DNA from: Gigaspora rosea
Taxonomy: Eukaryota > Glomeromycota > Glomeromycetes > Diversisporales > Gigasporaceae
Reading direction: 5' to 3'
NCBI GenBank assembly: GCA_003550325.1
Contig: QKWP01000048.1
Span: 1-64,000, forward strand
DNA length: 64,000 nt
Part shown: piece by piece, positions 1 through 11,830 of the stretch
How the letters are laid out: each line of letters begins with the position of its first letter
Position numbering within the stretch: position 1 is the first letter of the stretch
Translations under genes and position numbers: made by a program
Notes under the pieces: generated by a model
What the model saw: the letters and a program-made list of their open reading frames with translations, nothing else
Database searches by the model: none
Told to the model about the DNA's origin: nothing

Positions 1-1305
1 TGATATTTTTAGCTAATTCATTTCAATAAGCTTTGCTACTATTTTAAAATTCTACTATTTTATCTACAAATTAATTCATTTTTACTTATTTGTGCCTATA
101 TTCATTTATTAAATTATTATTGTAGATAAAACTAAAAATAGCTAAAGCTAGATATTTTAATTATTTTAATATAAATTTGTCAAAATTTTTTACAATGCAT
201 TTTCTTAGCTTTTTTTTAATTTATAAATTAATATTTATAATTAATTTAATAAAAGAATATAATTAAATTTTTTTTAGTATTTATAAATTAATATTTATAA
301 TTAATTTAATAAAAGAATATAATTAAATTTTAAATATAATTAAATTTTTTTTAGTATTTATATTTTTAAATTTGAGTTCCTAATTTTCAACTTAAACCAT
401 TTCCAACTTCAGCCACAACAATTATTCATCCAATCAAGCTTGTCATTAAAAGAAGTAAAATAGTTTAGTACAGTCAAAACTTTCTAAAAAATGCTACTCT
501 TAAATTATACTTCAATTATATACATTAAGAGAATAATAAAAAACTACATTTATAGAGACAAAACATATTTAGCCCAGCATTTTAACATGCATTTGAAGAG
601 AATTCACAATTATTAAACATACACTTAAAGAACTCTATTGTGTGTGTAAAAAAATTTTTAAATAATAAAAAATGATCCATGAATTTATTATTTCAATTAA
701 AAAACTTTTTATTTTGAAATACTTTTTTTTTATTCTTACTTATTGAAACTTTATAAATATTAATGTGAAAAAATATTTTTTGAATAGTTAATACTTATTA
801 TTATAAACTTTAATTATCAATATAGATTTTTTTATAAAAATTTTGTGCAATAATTGAGATCTTATTTTGATCAATCACTTCAATTATTAGAAATTACAAA
901 ATAATATCCCTATCATAAAAGTGAACATAATTCAAATATTATAATAATAGCTAACATTATATTCTAATACTTGTATACTTTTTCAATTACTATAATTTGA
1001 TTTAAATTATGCTTTAAAAACACCCAAAGCAAATACTATTCAATCTTCTAATAATCTAATATTTAACAATTCAAGTAGATATTTAAAACTATATTTTTTT
1101 AAAATATAAATTTATACTTTTTAAAAATTTTTTCTAATTGTGTATAATATACTTTTTTCTTAAAAATAGCAAATACATATATATAATTTATACAATTAAC
1201 CAAGCTCACAGCATTAGCATGATGCTTTAACTTGTTAATACTGTATAATATATTTGTGCCTTTGATTGGTCATGCACCAGGATCATCATGCACAATTAGA
1301 TCAAA
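1..1305. other. AT-rich gene-free stretch
   Basis: No open frame here looks like a protein. The sequence is dominated by A/T runs. A segment of about 50 bp at 221-281 is repeated at 282-360 with a partial extra copy. I see no RNA gene, TIR element or coding remnant. Confidence 0.6.
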
Positions 1306-1900
1306 TTATTATGATTTAATATACATCAACATGTGCAAGTCATGTGCAGCATGTGCATCATGAACATCGTGTATGATATGTACAATTAGCACGAAATGGC
1401 TCAAAATGTTCAAAATGTGCGATATTTTTAAGAGTTAGGCAACGGAATGGCTCAAAATATTCAAAATGTGCGATATTTTAACATTAATTGACTAAGCAGG
1501 CTAAGTAGATTTTGTAACATCGATTTAGTTAATATTTTAGGCCTCGACTGCCAATATGAAGTAACAACTAATAAATTTATTTTTGAGTTTATATAGGCTG
1601 ATCGTTTATTGTTATGATTTAATATACGTTAACTTGTGCAAGTCATGTGCAGCATGTGCATCATGTATGATACGACGATTAGCACGGAATGGCTCAAAAT
1701 GTTCAAAATGTGCAATATTTTTAAGAGTTAGGCAACGGAATGGCTCAAAATATTCAAAATGTGCAATATTTTAACATTTTATTGACTAAGCAGGCTAAGT
1801 AGATTTTGTAACATCGATTTAGTTAATATTTTAGGCCTCGACTGCCAATATGAAGTGACAACTAATAAATTTATTTTTGAGTTTACATAGGCTAATCGTA
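1306..1900. repeat. Direct duplication, unit about 295 bp, two copies
   Basis: The stretch 1306-1602 recurs at about 1609-1900. Both copies contain ATGTGCAGCATGTGCATCAT, two lines of GGCTCAAAAT(G/A)TTCAAAATGTG and TAGGCCTCGACTGCCAATAT. They differ at scattered bases and a few small indels. A short open frame at 1583-1774 lies across the second copy and reflects its repeats, so I do not call it a gene. Confidence 0.85.
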
Positions 1901-3033
1901 CTAGGCCTGCACTGCACGGAAAATTTTAATGCAGATTAACCAGATCTTAACCACATACTATAGTAACAGAATAGTAACATGTAAGTTCTGTAACAGAATT
2001 TATCACCAAAACAATTCATAGTAGGTGGTCACCAAATAAAGAATAAGTTGTAGCAAAATTTTTTATGTACTAATACTAACTCAACTATCAAATATAGCTG
2101 TTCAATAGTAAAGAGAGAAATCTATTTTTAAATCCAGTTAAAAGTTTTAAAAAAACCATACTAAGTCATGTTTTTACATCTTTACTAGCAGAATTAATTG
2201 AACTCAAAAGGTTCTGAGTAGAGACTGCAATGATCATTGTTGTGATCAAAAATGTAAAACTATAACTTAACGTATCTTTTTTAAAAACCTATGGGCCTAA
2301 AAATATATTTCTCTCTTTTCTATTGAAAAAGTTTTATAACAGAATTTTTTACATTAAATAATGATAATTCTAATGCAATCAACTTAATCTTAACTATATA
2401 CATTGGTATTCAAATTTAATTTGATATTGTGTATACTACAATAGATTATAAATCTGTAATCGAATTTTTAATGATAATAATATTTAAAAAAAAAACAAAT
2501 AAGATGGTTTGCATGAATATGGAATTTATTACACTAGTTTTTAGATTATTGCCTAAATTCGGAAGGTCATATTTCCAGGTTTCAAGGCCAAGTTTAATGT
2601 CTTGCCGCTATTAGAACTATAAAGATCCAAAGGAGATTAGCTTAGTTCAAAAGCCTTGTGAATCACTTTTTTAGAATTTTATTGCTAAAAAAATTTTTTT
2701 TAAAAAAAAAATAAAAATCCGGGTGGCCAGGTCAAAATTTTTATTTGATGTTATGAAAACCAAGAAATTAACTTTGTGAAGCCTAATCATCATAAAGTTT
2801 GCATAATTTCATGACCCCTACGATTAATTTCTTTATGTTTAAATGATTATGATTGCGATTTTAAAGCCAGCCAATTTGTCAAGCTCAGGTTTATGAAAAT
2901 TAGCAATCGCGATCGCAATCACAATCATTAATAATAAAAAAGATTGTTACATTAGTTATGATTTTTTTAATTAAATTAATCATTATAAATTAAAATTACA
3001 TTCTCCTTTTTTTTTTATTAAACATCAACTAAA
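1901..3033. other. Gene-free stretch upstream of the pogo-like transposase
   Basis: AT-rich sequence with A and T runs. The left terminal repeat of the pogo-type element should lie here, but I could not find a match to its right end (see 3034-6630). The open frame at 2429-2614 has no recognisable content. Confidence 0.5.
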
Positions 3034-3619
3034 ATGCCGGAAGTTTCTTACCTTAATAAACAAAGTACAATTTTAACTGCAATTAACGAACTAAATAATC
3101 ACCTCGCTGGCCATAAACGCCCAAGTGTACATAGTGTAGTGAAAAATTTTGGGATTCCTAAAACTACCCTTCGGTGTGCAGCCAAGAATGGTGGCCCTCC
3201 TAAGCATCGGGGCCCATCCACTATTCTTACTGAATATGAAGAAAACCAACTCGTTGGTTATTGCATAAATATGCAATGACTTGGATTTGGTTTAACTAAG
3301 TCCGAAGTTAATCACTGTGTAATGGAGATAATGCGCCAAAACAAATGACTACACCTATTTGGAGATAAATGGCCAGAGAGGGACTGGTGGACTCGATTCA
3401 TGAGAGACCATTTCGAACTATCCTTTCGAGCCCCTCAAGAATTATCCGAAGCTTGCGCGCAAAGAGCCAATGCAACAATTGTTAATGATCATTTCAATAA
3501 GCTTAAACAAGTTATTAATCAAATTCACTTACAGATGCAAATCTGGAATATGGATGAAACTGGATTTGTTCTTGTACCTAAGTTAGAGAAAGTTGTTGCA
3601 AAAAAAGGCTCATGTCAGA

Positions 3620-3739
3620 TAGTGTTACAAATTGTCTAAAATTTTTAACCGATTAGTTGGTTAATTGTTTTTTTTTAGTTGACAACTAGTTGTAACTAGT
3701 TGCAACTAATTGATTAATCGATAACGATTTGTAACACTA
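3620..3739. mobile_element. 120-bp hAT-type MITE nested in the pogo transposase
   Basis: Terminal inverted repeats TAGTGTTACAAATTGT and its near-exact complement (from about 3724) bound the element. The flanks ATGTCAGA (3612-3619) and ACGTCAGG (3740-3747) match at 6 of 8 bases, fitting a decayed 8-bp hAT duplication. Taking the element and one flank away leaves a frame reading GSCQVHK, the expected transposase sequence, which supports the boundaries. Confidence 0.8.
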
Positions 3740-3815
3740 ACGTCAGGTCCATAAAGTTGTGCACAGAAATTCTCATGAGCATATATCTGTTGCTCCCACA
3801 ATCTCAGCAGCCGGG

Positions 3816-5134
3816 CAGTGTTGGAAATCTGTTTTGAAATTTATGTTCTCATGAGAACATATTTATTAAATTTAATGTTCTCAAAATTTTTTTTATGTTC
3901 TCAAATAGAAAAAAATTTTTCTCTCTTGCTCTCTTTCTCTTTTTCTCTTTATCTCTTTCTTTTTCTCTCTTTCTTTCTTTCTCTATCTTCTTTCCCACTC
4001 TCTCTTCTCGCTTTCATATACTCTTTCTCAACTTCATTTTCTTACTCTTATTCTTTCTCCCATTATACTTTTATATTTCTTTTAGTTATTTTTTAATTTT
4101 ATTTTTAATTAATATATTTAGAAAGAAAAAAAACTAATTATATACTACGAGTATGTACATGGGTACCAATTAATTGATTTGCAAATCTGCATAATATATC
4201 AAAATTAAACCCAATTTAAGGTTAGGGTAAGGTCAGATTTGGGATTGGAAGGGGTTATAGTTTATAATAAAATTTTGCAAGAAATTTTTTTTGTAAGAGT
4301 GGTTTCATAAACAAATTTTAAGTTATTATATGTACTTGTGCTTATACACTAGTGTGCAAATAGTAATTGCTATTTAAAATTTATTAATAATACAATAATA
4401 AAATATATAATTTATTTAACTAAAATATATAAACAAAGCTAAGCTATTCATAAAATAAGACTATGACTTCATATATTTTTTTAAAAAAAATGAGACTTTT
4501 TACACAATATTGAAGATGTTATTGGCTTGTATATTTAATTTTTAAATAAGTTATCTGTTATTAATATCAAATAAATAATATTATTCCTCTTTGCTATAAT
4601 GAATTTAGTAAATTTATAGATTCAAAAACTTTCTTGCTATAAAATTTTAAGACATAGCACTAAAGTTTAAATTAACAATAACTAAGATCTGTAATAATTA
4701 TTTTGTAAGAATTTATGTTATCATTATAATGAGTTTAGCTCTCCTAAAATTTATATTAAATATTAATATATTTGGCATTCATGTAATAATATTTTATTTG
4801 TATCAATGTTTATATAATTAGGTCTATATTGCACCAAAACCAGAAATGGACAAACCAATAAATTATATTTTTCAAAATGTTTTTGTGATTTGAGAACAAC
4901 TAAATTGATCTCTATTTCTACTAACAATTTAATATTTATAAATTTAATTATTTTGAGCTGCTAGATTAATAAACCCAATTTTTTATTACTTTACATATTT
5001 ACATAGAGAACATATTTTTTAAACTTAATGTTCTCAAAAAAAATTTAATAGAGAACATTTTAAATTTTGTAAATGTTCTCAAATTAAATGTGATGTTCTC
5101 ATGAGAACATGAGAACATAAGATTTCCAACAATG
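3816..5134. mobile_element. 1.3-kb non-autonomous hAT-type element nested in the pogo transposase
   Basis: The ends are CAGTGTTGGAAATCT and AGATTTCCAACAATG, which match at 14 of 15 bases as inverted repeats. The flanks CAGCCGGG (3808-3815) and CCGCCGGG (5135-5142) match at 7 of 8. Both subterminal regions are crowded with ATGTTCTC and its complement GAGAACAT, including palindromic ATGTTCTCATGAGAACAT, arranged like hAT transposase binding sites. The interior has no transposase frame. A CT-rich tract at 3915-4020 creates long but meaningless open frames. Confidence 0.88.
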
Positions 5135-6631
5135 CCGCCGGGTCGTACATTCCACCTTTGATTATCTACAAAGGTGTTCGCGCAATTCTGGGTTTGTTAG
5201 AAGGTGCACCCCCTGGAACAGTAATAGGTTTTACGGACACCGGGTATATGCATGAAGAACTTTTCAAAATGTATCTACCTACTTCACGAACTCAATCCCA
5301 CCAATTCACCCGGTCTTGCTAATGCTTGATGGCCATAAGAGTTATATCAGCTACACATGTATCGATTTTTGTCACAAAAATGAAATCTTTCTTTATGCAC
5401 TTCCACCTCACACGACCCATGTGTTGCAACTGTCTGAAATTCCTTTTGCAAAATTAAAAAAGGAATTTGGAAAACAATGTAATAAATATTACAATTCTAC
5501 TAACAAAGTAGTAATAAAACATACCTTCGCGAAACTCCTTGGCCCAGCTTTTCTCGATACTTATACCCCATTAGCTATCTGTAACACATTTAAAGCCACA
5601 GGGATATGGCCGTTCAACCCCAAGACCATAAGTTCAGACTGTTTAGATACCTCATTAGCGACAGAAATATTCGATATCATACCTGATCAATTTCCATTTG
5701 GCCAATCTTCACATCCGGTCATGTTATCCCCACAACCAATTTCTAAACCAACTACTCATTCTCACTATACCCATACAAATTTTACACAGTTAGCATCAGA
5801 AAATGAGATACTTAAAAAAGAGGTTGAATCACTAAAAGTTCAGCTTACCTCAACCCAAGAAGAATTAGGAACCTACAAAAGTCCCAGAACAAGTTCTCTG
5901 CATTCAATATTAAAATATAATCTCCCTTACGCCCGCAATCTGTGATTTCAGAGGTCTCTACAGAGAATAAATCTGAAGCTGGAACTGCACCTAAAAAAAG
6001 AAAGATGCTTCTGTATGCACGGCTTCTTATCAACAACGAAAGTTAGCAGAAATTAAAGGATGCAAATGAAGAAACGGAGAGGAAGGCTGAAGAAATGAAA
6101 TGGAAAAAGGAAATCGCTGCTAAGAAAAAGGAGATTGCTGCTTAGAAAAAGGAGCTTGCAGCTCAAAAAAAGGATATCGCAGCTCAGAAAAAAATCAACT
6201 GTCAATGAAATTTAGAGCAAAAAAAAAAAGTACATGAACGAAAAAAACAGGAAAAAGAGGAACGTAAAGCTGAAATGCAGCAAAAGTGACAAAAGGTTAC
6301 TTACCTCTTATTGCTAGAAACATTAGATCTGAAGAAAAGTTAAATAAAAAATTATCTGATAATTTTTTACAAGTAAAAAAAAAATTTTCTTACTGATTTT
6401 CTAATTTCGCCACAATACCTCCCACCCCCCAAAATTTGGTTTTGTGTCCCGTGTACAAATCAATGATCATTATCTAAATTTGTTTATCGTACCATAGCAA
6501 TTTAAGGAAAATCCGCTTCAAAACAAGTGTAAGCTTTATTCTAAAAAAAAAGGTTGTTTATATAGTAAGAATAAAGTTTTGCTAGTAGTAACTTTAATTT
6601 CGCCACAATACCCCACTTTACCTTATATGTA

Positions 6632-7389
6632 AAACTTCATTCACATCATTTTTAATTAGTATTTTGGGAGGTTTTTTGCTGTTTTTTTTGTTTTCTTCTC
6701 TTTGCTCACGTGTTGGGCTGTTCTGGACTATCACTTTTATGTTTTTATGCCTGTATTTTCGCATGTCATTTATAATATATCTGGATTTTAAATTAACATG
6801 TGTCATGCCAACATTTATAATGATTGAAATATGACATATATTAACTTTTTAGTTGCTAATAAACTATTTTTTAATCTTATAAATTGATCCTAAAAAACTT
6901 TACAGATTTATATTTTTTTCTTTCTTTAGTATCGACATGACCTCAAATGACTCATTAGTTTTTAATTTTTTTTGCCTCAAACCTTGTTAATGATTATATG
7001 AACAATTGAAAATATGAAGGCATAGAATAAATTGGTTAAAATATAACTGCTATATAACTCTTTTACAAAACTCTGAAAGTAAACATAAAAATCCAAATTT
7101 TAGGTACTGTGCATTGCATATTTTTAAATTAGTTAAAGCTAGCATAGTTGAAGAACTAAATTTTAAGTCAGAAAACAATAACTATGGTACCCAAGTTTGT
7201 CCGATTGAGTACTTCTACAATGTGTTTGCCAGGCTCATCAAGATACAGAACATGGCAGTTAAGCAAAAAGATTAAAAACAAGTTTTCATTAATAAAAATT
7301 TTTTTAAAATAATATACGGTATACTTGCTACATATATGTAATATATTTGACAAAAAAATTGCTTTACACCTCAAGCAATAGTTAAAATG
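6632..7389. other. Gene-free stretch between two transposons
   Basis: AT-rich sequence. Open frames at 6618-6806 and 7168-7446 (minus) have no recognisable domain, and the second runs into the neighbouring LTR. Nothing else can be supported. Confidence 0.5.
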
Positions 7390-7570
7390 CTGTAACGAGG
7401 TACTGGGTACTGGATCACAGATCAAGAAATGCAAGAACAACAACACAAAGTCTAGGTTGGATAATTTTATTGAACATACTAAGGCAACAAATACATTTTT
7501 CTTCTATTACTAATTACTAATATGATTTGACTACTATAACTATATTAGTCATGCAATGATAATACTAATT

Positions 7571-7792
7571 GTGGCGGCTTATGCTGAGATGGCTTATGCT
7601 GAGATCTGGGGTCTCTATTTAAATCTATAATACCTACTAAAATCCACATATACTCTTTTATTAATAACCCTAACTCTAAACCCTAACCAAACTATAAAAA
7701 CAAACACCCCTGAAAAATCCCTCTAAAATTTTATAATTTCATAATAAAATAACTAAATTCTCAGTATAAGCCATCCCAGCATAAGCTGCCAC
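7571..7792. mobile_element. 222-bp MITE in the chromovirus LTR
   Basis: Inverted ends GTGGCGGCTTATGCTGAGAT and GTGGCAGCTTATGCTGGGAT (read inward) continue into a second GGCTTATRCTGAGA box. ACTAATT flanks both sides, and the partner LTR shows the unoccupied site as ACTAATTGATAAC. Short CCCTAA-like motifs inside resemble telomere repeat but belong to the MITE. The TSD is 7-8 bp; the superfamily is unresolved. Confidence 0.88.
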
Positions 7793-7880
7793 ACTAATTG
7801 ATAATCTGACCGCTATAACAACATTTTCTATGCAATTGATACTACTATTTCATGGGTCACGGGCTTGGGGCTTGGTCGAG

Positions 7881-8012
7881 TAGATGATCTATGGACAGTT
7901 CTTAGGGACAGTTCAGTGACCAGAATTAGGATTAGGGTTAGGTTAGGGTAGGTGGATTTAGTTAACGTCAGTCAGCATGCACTGTCTGTAAAAACTGTCC
8001 GTAGACTCAGCG
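7881..8012. mobile_element. 132-bp MULE-like MITE in the chromovirus LTR
   Basis: A perfect 9-bp duplication TTGGTCGAG (7872-7880 and 8013-8021) flanks inverted ends that share a GGACAGTT core (TAGATGATCTATGGACAGTT and CGCTGAGTCTACGGACAGTT, read inward). A 9-bp duplication fits Mutator-like elements. The other LTR lacks the insert. Confidence 0.85.
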
Positions 8013-8114
8013 TTGGTCGAGAACTTGGGCTGTGCTATCACGTGTTGACAGTGACATCACGGGTTTAGGTCTTGAACGATCATGGGTTAAGGCTTGGACT
8101 GTGACATTACTCCA

Positions 8115-8800
8115 TCTTAAGGCCTTTTCTTCGCACCTTTCATTTTTTGCACAGCTTTGAAACATTCAGCCCTGGCTTAGTTGGATACCGCTAATAGAAC
8201 TTTCAAATAGGCTCTTGTGCATTTAAAACATTCTTAGCTAGTTCCCAGAAACGTTCATTTGGGTTGTATTCCTTCCAATCAACCAGGTAATAGTGAATCG
8301 AGTATTTCGTTGACTTCATACTCCGGCTCTCCCTCTACGATTTCAGTGATGGGGGTGTTTGAAGCTTTCTAGGAATATTATTAGTCATGAAGTGCACCAA
8401 AAGAGAATGTGGAAAATGTTGTAAATCTTAAAGGATCAGGTAACAAAAGATGGTAGGTTACTGGGTTGATCTGGGACGCAATTTTATAGGGCTCTAATCT
8501 TTGATAGTCAAACTTCTCACATGGTCTTTGGGTATGAATGTTACATTATAACAGCTATACCAAGTTACCTATATTGAACTATGGGGCCTTTTGTCACCAA
8601 AGGTCTGCATATTGCTTGTAGTATTCTTGCGCAGCCCTCAATTCTCATACAAGGCTGTCTCTAATCTGCTGTAACTGTATCACTTTGTCTTTTGCAGATG
8701 GTACCACTGGGGTTGTGGGTATGTGCAGGTCAAAATAGGGATGAAACCCATAATTTGTGAAGAAGCATGCAGACATCTAGTACAGAAGTATATGTTTCAC
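8115..8800 (-). pseudogene. Chromovirus integrase C-terminus and chromodomain, broken
   Basis: On the minus strand this reads as the last part of a gypsy integrase (NYGFHP motif near 8755) followed by a chromodomain whose aromatic and WKEYNP residues are easy to recognise. In living elements the chromodomain directs integration to modified chromatin. The segment is part of the 7390-15935 fossil and is cut off from the integrase core by the insertion at about 8800-11239. Confidence 0.8.
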
Positions 8801-9925
8801 ATTTTAGCAAAAACTCCTGAAATTTGAGAAGCAACAAAACAGTTTTTGGCAATTATCTTGGTATCCAGTAGTCCAATTTGAATTAACTTTTTTTAAAATG
8901 AAGCCCCCAGTGAGGCGCATCTAATAATAAAAAGTTTATTCAATTCTGATTACTAGATCAAAAGTTATTTAAGTAAATATAGTTTGTTATTTGAAGCAAA
9001 TTAGATCAAAATTGGCCAAAATCTAGTTACAGCTATGGGCATGGAGAACCCATTTCTGAAGAGGATTTTCATTTTGAGAAAATGGTGGTTAATTGTTTGT
9101 ACAGTGCGCGACACCTAAAGACTAAAATCACGTGACCTGTTCCATTTTATATTCCAAAAATTAAAATTGTCTAAAACGTCGATTTATGCATTTTCCCTAT
9201 GAGGTCACATTATCATGCAAGTTAAATAGTACGTACATACAGTTCCCGACTACAAATAATAAAGTTTACAAATTTAGTAATATCGATATATTATTTGGAT
9301 TTAAACTATATGCAACTTGAATAATTTATTTGTGCAATGCTTTATTATTTTACCAGAGGCCACTTTTGAATTATGAAGCTATAATTATACTCTATGGCTT
9401 TAATATTCTAATTTTCACTTATTGTTACCCATCCCTACTGATCATTGCTGACGATAAGCTAAAAAAATGCATTCTTAAAAAAAATTAAAACTTTTCTTTA
9501 AAAAAAAAAATTAAAATATTTTTTTTTAAAAAAAGTAAAATTAACACCAAAAAAAATCATGCATATTGCTTCCTGGTGCCCTGGGTTCATCTTTTGGTTT
9601 TAAAATTTTTTTTAAAAAAAATAATAATCATGTATATGTATGCCCCGGGGTTCGTCTTGTAAGTTTTTAAAAATTAAAAGAAATTCCTTAAGCTTTATTT
9701 CGGTTCTAGGGTTTAAATTCTATTCATTAGATCTAGAACAGAATACCGTAAATATGAATTAAATAGATAAGATTTTTTTTTACAAAAAAAAAAACTTTAA
9801 AGGTAATATACAGGCACTTGTAAAGGAGATTTATTATCAAAAAAGACCTTTTTTATTTACAAATCAATTCGATTTCTGTTTTCTTAAACAAAGAGAATTT
9901 TCGTTGTGGAATTCACCTATGTGAC
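8800..9925. other. Non-coding part of the insertion inside the chromovirus
   Basis: This is foreign to the gypsy pol, which resumes at about 11245. It contains no recognisable protein. An inverted segment around 8860-8960 (GTATCCAGTAGTCCAATTTG against GATTACTAGATCAAAAG) resembles the outer parts of the dispersed palindrome seen at 27.6 and 48 kb. A/T homopolymers fill 9470-9560 and 9770-9800. The exact limits of the inserted element are unclear. Confidence 0.5.
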
Positions 9926-9929
9926 TTAA

Positions 9930-11000
9930 ATCTTTTGCAAGTGAATTCAGCTAATTTTCCTGTTAGTCCTTCATTATACAATTCCATGTATATTCAGAAT
10001 TTTCTAGCAAACCTCCTGATTGTAACAAGATTAACAGAGTCAAGTGCCTGTGGAACAGTTTGCTATAAGCCAGTTCAGAATAATCGCAATGGCTTCTTAC
10101 ATAACACTTGGTTGCACTCCAATACATATTAATAAAATTGAGTTTACAATGAAATTTATATAAACAAATGCATAAATGACCAGCATTTTCTATTAGTTCA
10201 ACAACAGCTAACCTTTGTGCAATAAAATCTGGTTGGGAGGCTATAATCTTCCTTGCACAGCAATTTACTCATAAATGATCATTTCGCGATTCCTTATTCT
10301 TACATATTTTACATTCTAAATGCAGCCCTTCTCTTCAAAGTCCTCTTTGGTTTTCCTCGCATAGTTGGATCCTCATAATTCTTTTCAAAAACAGTGCACT
10401 GGAATTGTTAATTTCTATCAGCATCAATGTAAGTTGTTGACCACATTACTGGTTGGTTTCCACTAGGCCCCAAATTCATTCTTGATGCAACAAGCGCATC
10501 CTTTGCATATGCTGCATGATTAGTGCTATTGTCAAAAGCAAAAATAGTGGTTGCATTAGGAAACTTAGCCTCGAATATAGGAATAGCTTTATTTTGGATT
10601 TGATCCAATAAACTGCAATTGTCCAGTAGTTGTCTTGATTGTTACTGGGCATTATATAACAACGTGCCTCTATGGGAATGCTTGGATGTGTTCTTATTTC
10701 TTCGCTAGAGAGTTTTAACTGACTACACTCTCTGAAATGAATTCACTCACCATTATTGATTTTCTATTTTCTTTTTTTGTAACAGCATCTTGCCATTAGG
10801 TACCCAAATTCTTCTCTTTTTATCGTTTGAGTAAAATATACATTCATCATAGGTTACAAAAATTAATTCTTGTTCCCCTCCATTTAGAACTATCAGAATT
10901 TTTATTATTCCTTCACCTTCATATATTGCTATTCATCTCTCTAAGACTCTTATTTTATCTAAAAAAATCCTTCTATACGCTACAACATCATCTCTTTCAT
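9930..11000 (-). pseudogene. DDE-type transposase pseudogene of a family abundant in fungi
   Basis: On the minus strand the parts run from the right. TYDECIFYSNDKKRRIWV (about 10800-10855) carries the first acid, then THPSIPIEARCYI, then FAFDNSTNHAAYAKDAL (about 10500-10555) with the second. Next come a CCARKIIASQPDFIAQ-like stretch and a CELNFI-like third-acid region near 10150. The family-typical end TVPQALDSVNLVTIRRFARK follows near 10030. The best open part is 10408-10608. From memory this family is multicopy in Glomeromycota and basidiomycetes; I cannot name its superfamily with certainty. Several frameshifts and stops make it dead. It sits inside the chromovirus. Confidence 0.75.
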
Positions 11001-11065
11001 GTCCATCATAATACATTCCCTCTCTGTATTCTATATATTCACACCCTAAAATACCTAACCATCTT

Positions 11066-11239
11066 TCTGCAGTTCACAATATATAGATAGGTCAGATATT
11101 AGTTTGCTTATTTTGGGGTTTTATATAGATCTTTCTATTTATAGTAATTTTTTGCTTATTTTTGAGGGTTTTCTGCAAATCTTTTTATTTTTAGTAATTT
11201 TATTATAAACCAAACCTATCTATGTATATTTGGGGTCCT
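11066..11239. mobile_element. Short copy of the MITE family seen at 24128-24600
   Basis: The interior (TTGCTTATTTTTGAGGGTTTT, CTATTTATAGTAATTTTTTG) and right end (ACCTATCTATGTATATTTGG followed by GGTCCT) match the copy at 24128-24600. The left end is diverged. This copy lacks the nested MULE and so shows its unoccupied site, CTATTTATAGTAATTT. Confidence 0.8.
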
Positions 11240-11244
11240 CTTTA

Positions 11245-11830
11245 AGTATTGCTCTAATACTTGATTCACTAGCTCATTTTGTCCATTCATCTGTAAGTAA
11301 AATACTGAAGACAGGTTAACTCTTGTTTCCAAGAGCACAAATAAATGTTTCTAGAGTTGTAAAGCAAATTATGGCCTATATCTGAAACTATTTCAGCTGT
11401 AATTCCATAAAAATGAATTACTTCTCTATATATTAGCTATGCTGTTTGCTCAGTATGAATATTTTTATTGCAGGTGACATCTTTTATTAAATAATCTACA
11501 ACAACTAAAATAGAGTCAAAGCCTGAAGATATAAATAGGTCTGTTATAATGTCCATGGATATGGACTTCCATAGAAGTGAAGGAACTGAGAGAGGTAACA
11601 ATAGCCCCTGAGGGTGATGCCATGGAGTTTTGGACCTGGAATATATATCACAAATACTAATTTAACTTCATATGAAGAACTAAAATGTTGGCCACTAATA
11701 ATTCTAGATACTAACTTAATGGTTTTTGTTACTTCAAAGTGTCCTGCTATAACTGAGTTATGTCATATTTGGAGTATATCCAGTCTTTCCAGTATTCAAG
11801 GAATACAATAATCTATTATAGTACATTAAC
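11245..11830 (-). pseudogene. Chromovirus integrase core remnant, broken
   Basis: Minus-strand remnant with a QMNGQNELVNQVLEQYLK stretch near 11245-11300, equivalent to the HPQTDGQTERVNQ block of gypsy integrases. It belongs to the 7390-15935 fossil and is heavily decayed. Confidence 0.7.

Larger units (their letters stand above)
3034..6290 (+). pseudogene. Pogo-like transposase pseudogene (HTH plus DDE_1-type domain)
   Basis: The N-terminal frame (3034-3279) reads as a psq/CENP-B-type helix-turn-helix, with KTTLRCAAKNG as the recognition-helix region. After an in-frame TGA at 3277-3279 the same product continues to the first catalytic aspartate in IWNMDETGF (3541-3567). Next come the two nested insertions, then SYIPPLIIYKGVRA at about 5142. 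The second aspartate is in LMLDGHKSY (from about 5316), and the third-acid region follows PPHTTHVLQ. There the usual LQPLD is replaced by LQLSE, so the third aspartate appears lost. The tail after 5945 is a lysine- and glutamate-rich coiled-coil-like stretch with several stops. It would have bound its TIRs and catalysed cut-and-paste transposition at TA. It is inactive now. Confidence 0.85.
3034..6630 (+). mobile_element. Decayed pogo/Tigger-type DNA transposon (Tc1/mariner superfamily)
   Basis: The element holds a pogo-type transposase interrupted by two younger insertions. Its right end is visible at about 6598-6630, where CGCCACAATACCCC is followed by CTTTACCTTA and TA, the expected pogo target. 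A second copy of the CGCCACAATACC box lies at about 6408, as subterminal repeats often do. The left end was not found and may be deleted or too diverged. The MITE at 48005-48540 carries the same terminal motif and following bases, so the family also has short non-autonomous relatives here. Confidence 0.75.
7400..8113 (-). repeat. LTR of the chromovirus (3' LTR on the minus strand)
   Basis: It aligns with 15484-15931, sharing for instance TGGATAATTTTATTGAACA versus TAGATAATTTTATTAAACA, and the CTATGCAATTGATACTA block. It is longer only because two MITEs sit in it (7571-7792 and 7881-8012). The inner end reads TGTCAC on the element strand. Confidence 0.8.

Noticed and set aside
3818-4137. Two overlapping open frames in a TTTCTCTCTT tract
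   Set aside because: They are translations of a CT-rich low-complexity run inside the hAT element 3816-5134.
7660-7700. Telomere-like CCCTAA motifs (also near 7925 and 39600)
   Set aside because: Only one to three imperfect units, located inside or next to MITEs; not a telomere or an interstitial telomeric array.
8737-9445. TAGGGATG ... CATCCCTA pair that looked like hAT ends inside the chromovirus
   Set aside because: The left CATCCCTA is part of the gypsy integrase coding (NYGFHPYFDLHIP on the minus strand), and the 8-bp flanks do not match.
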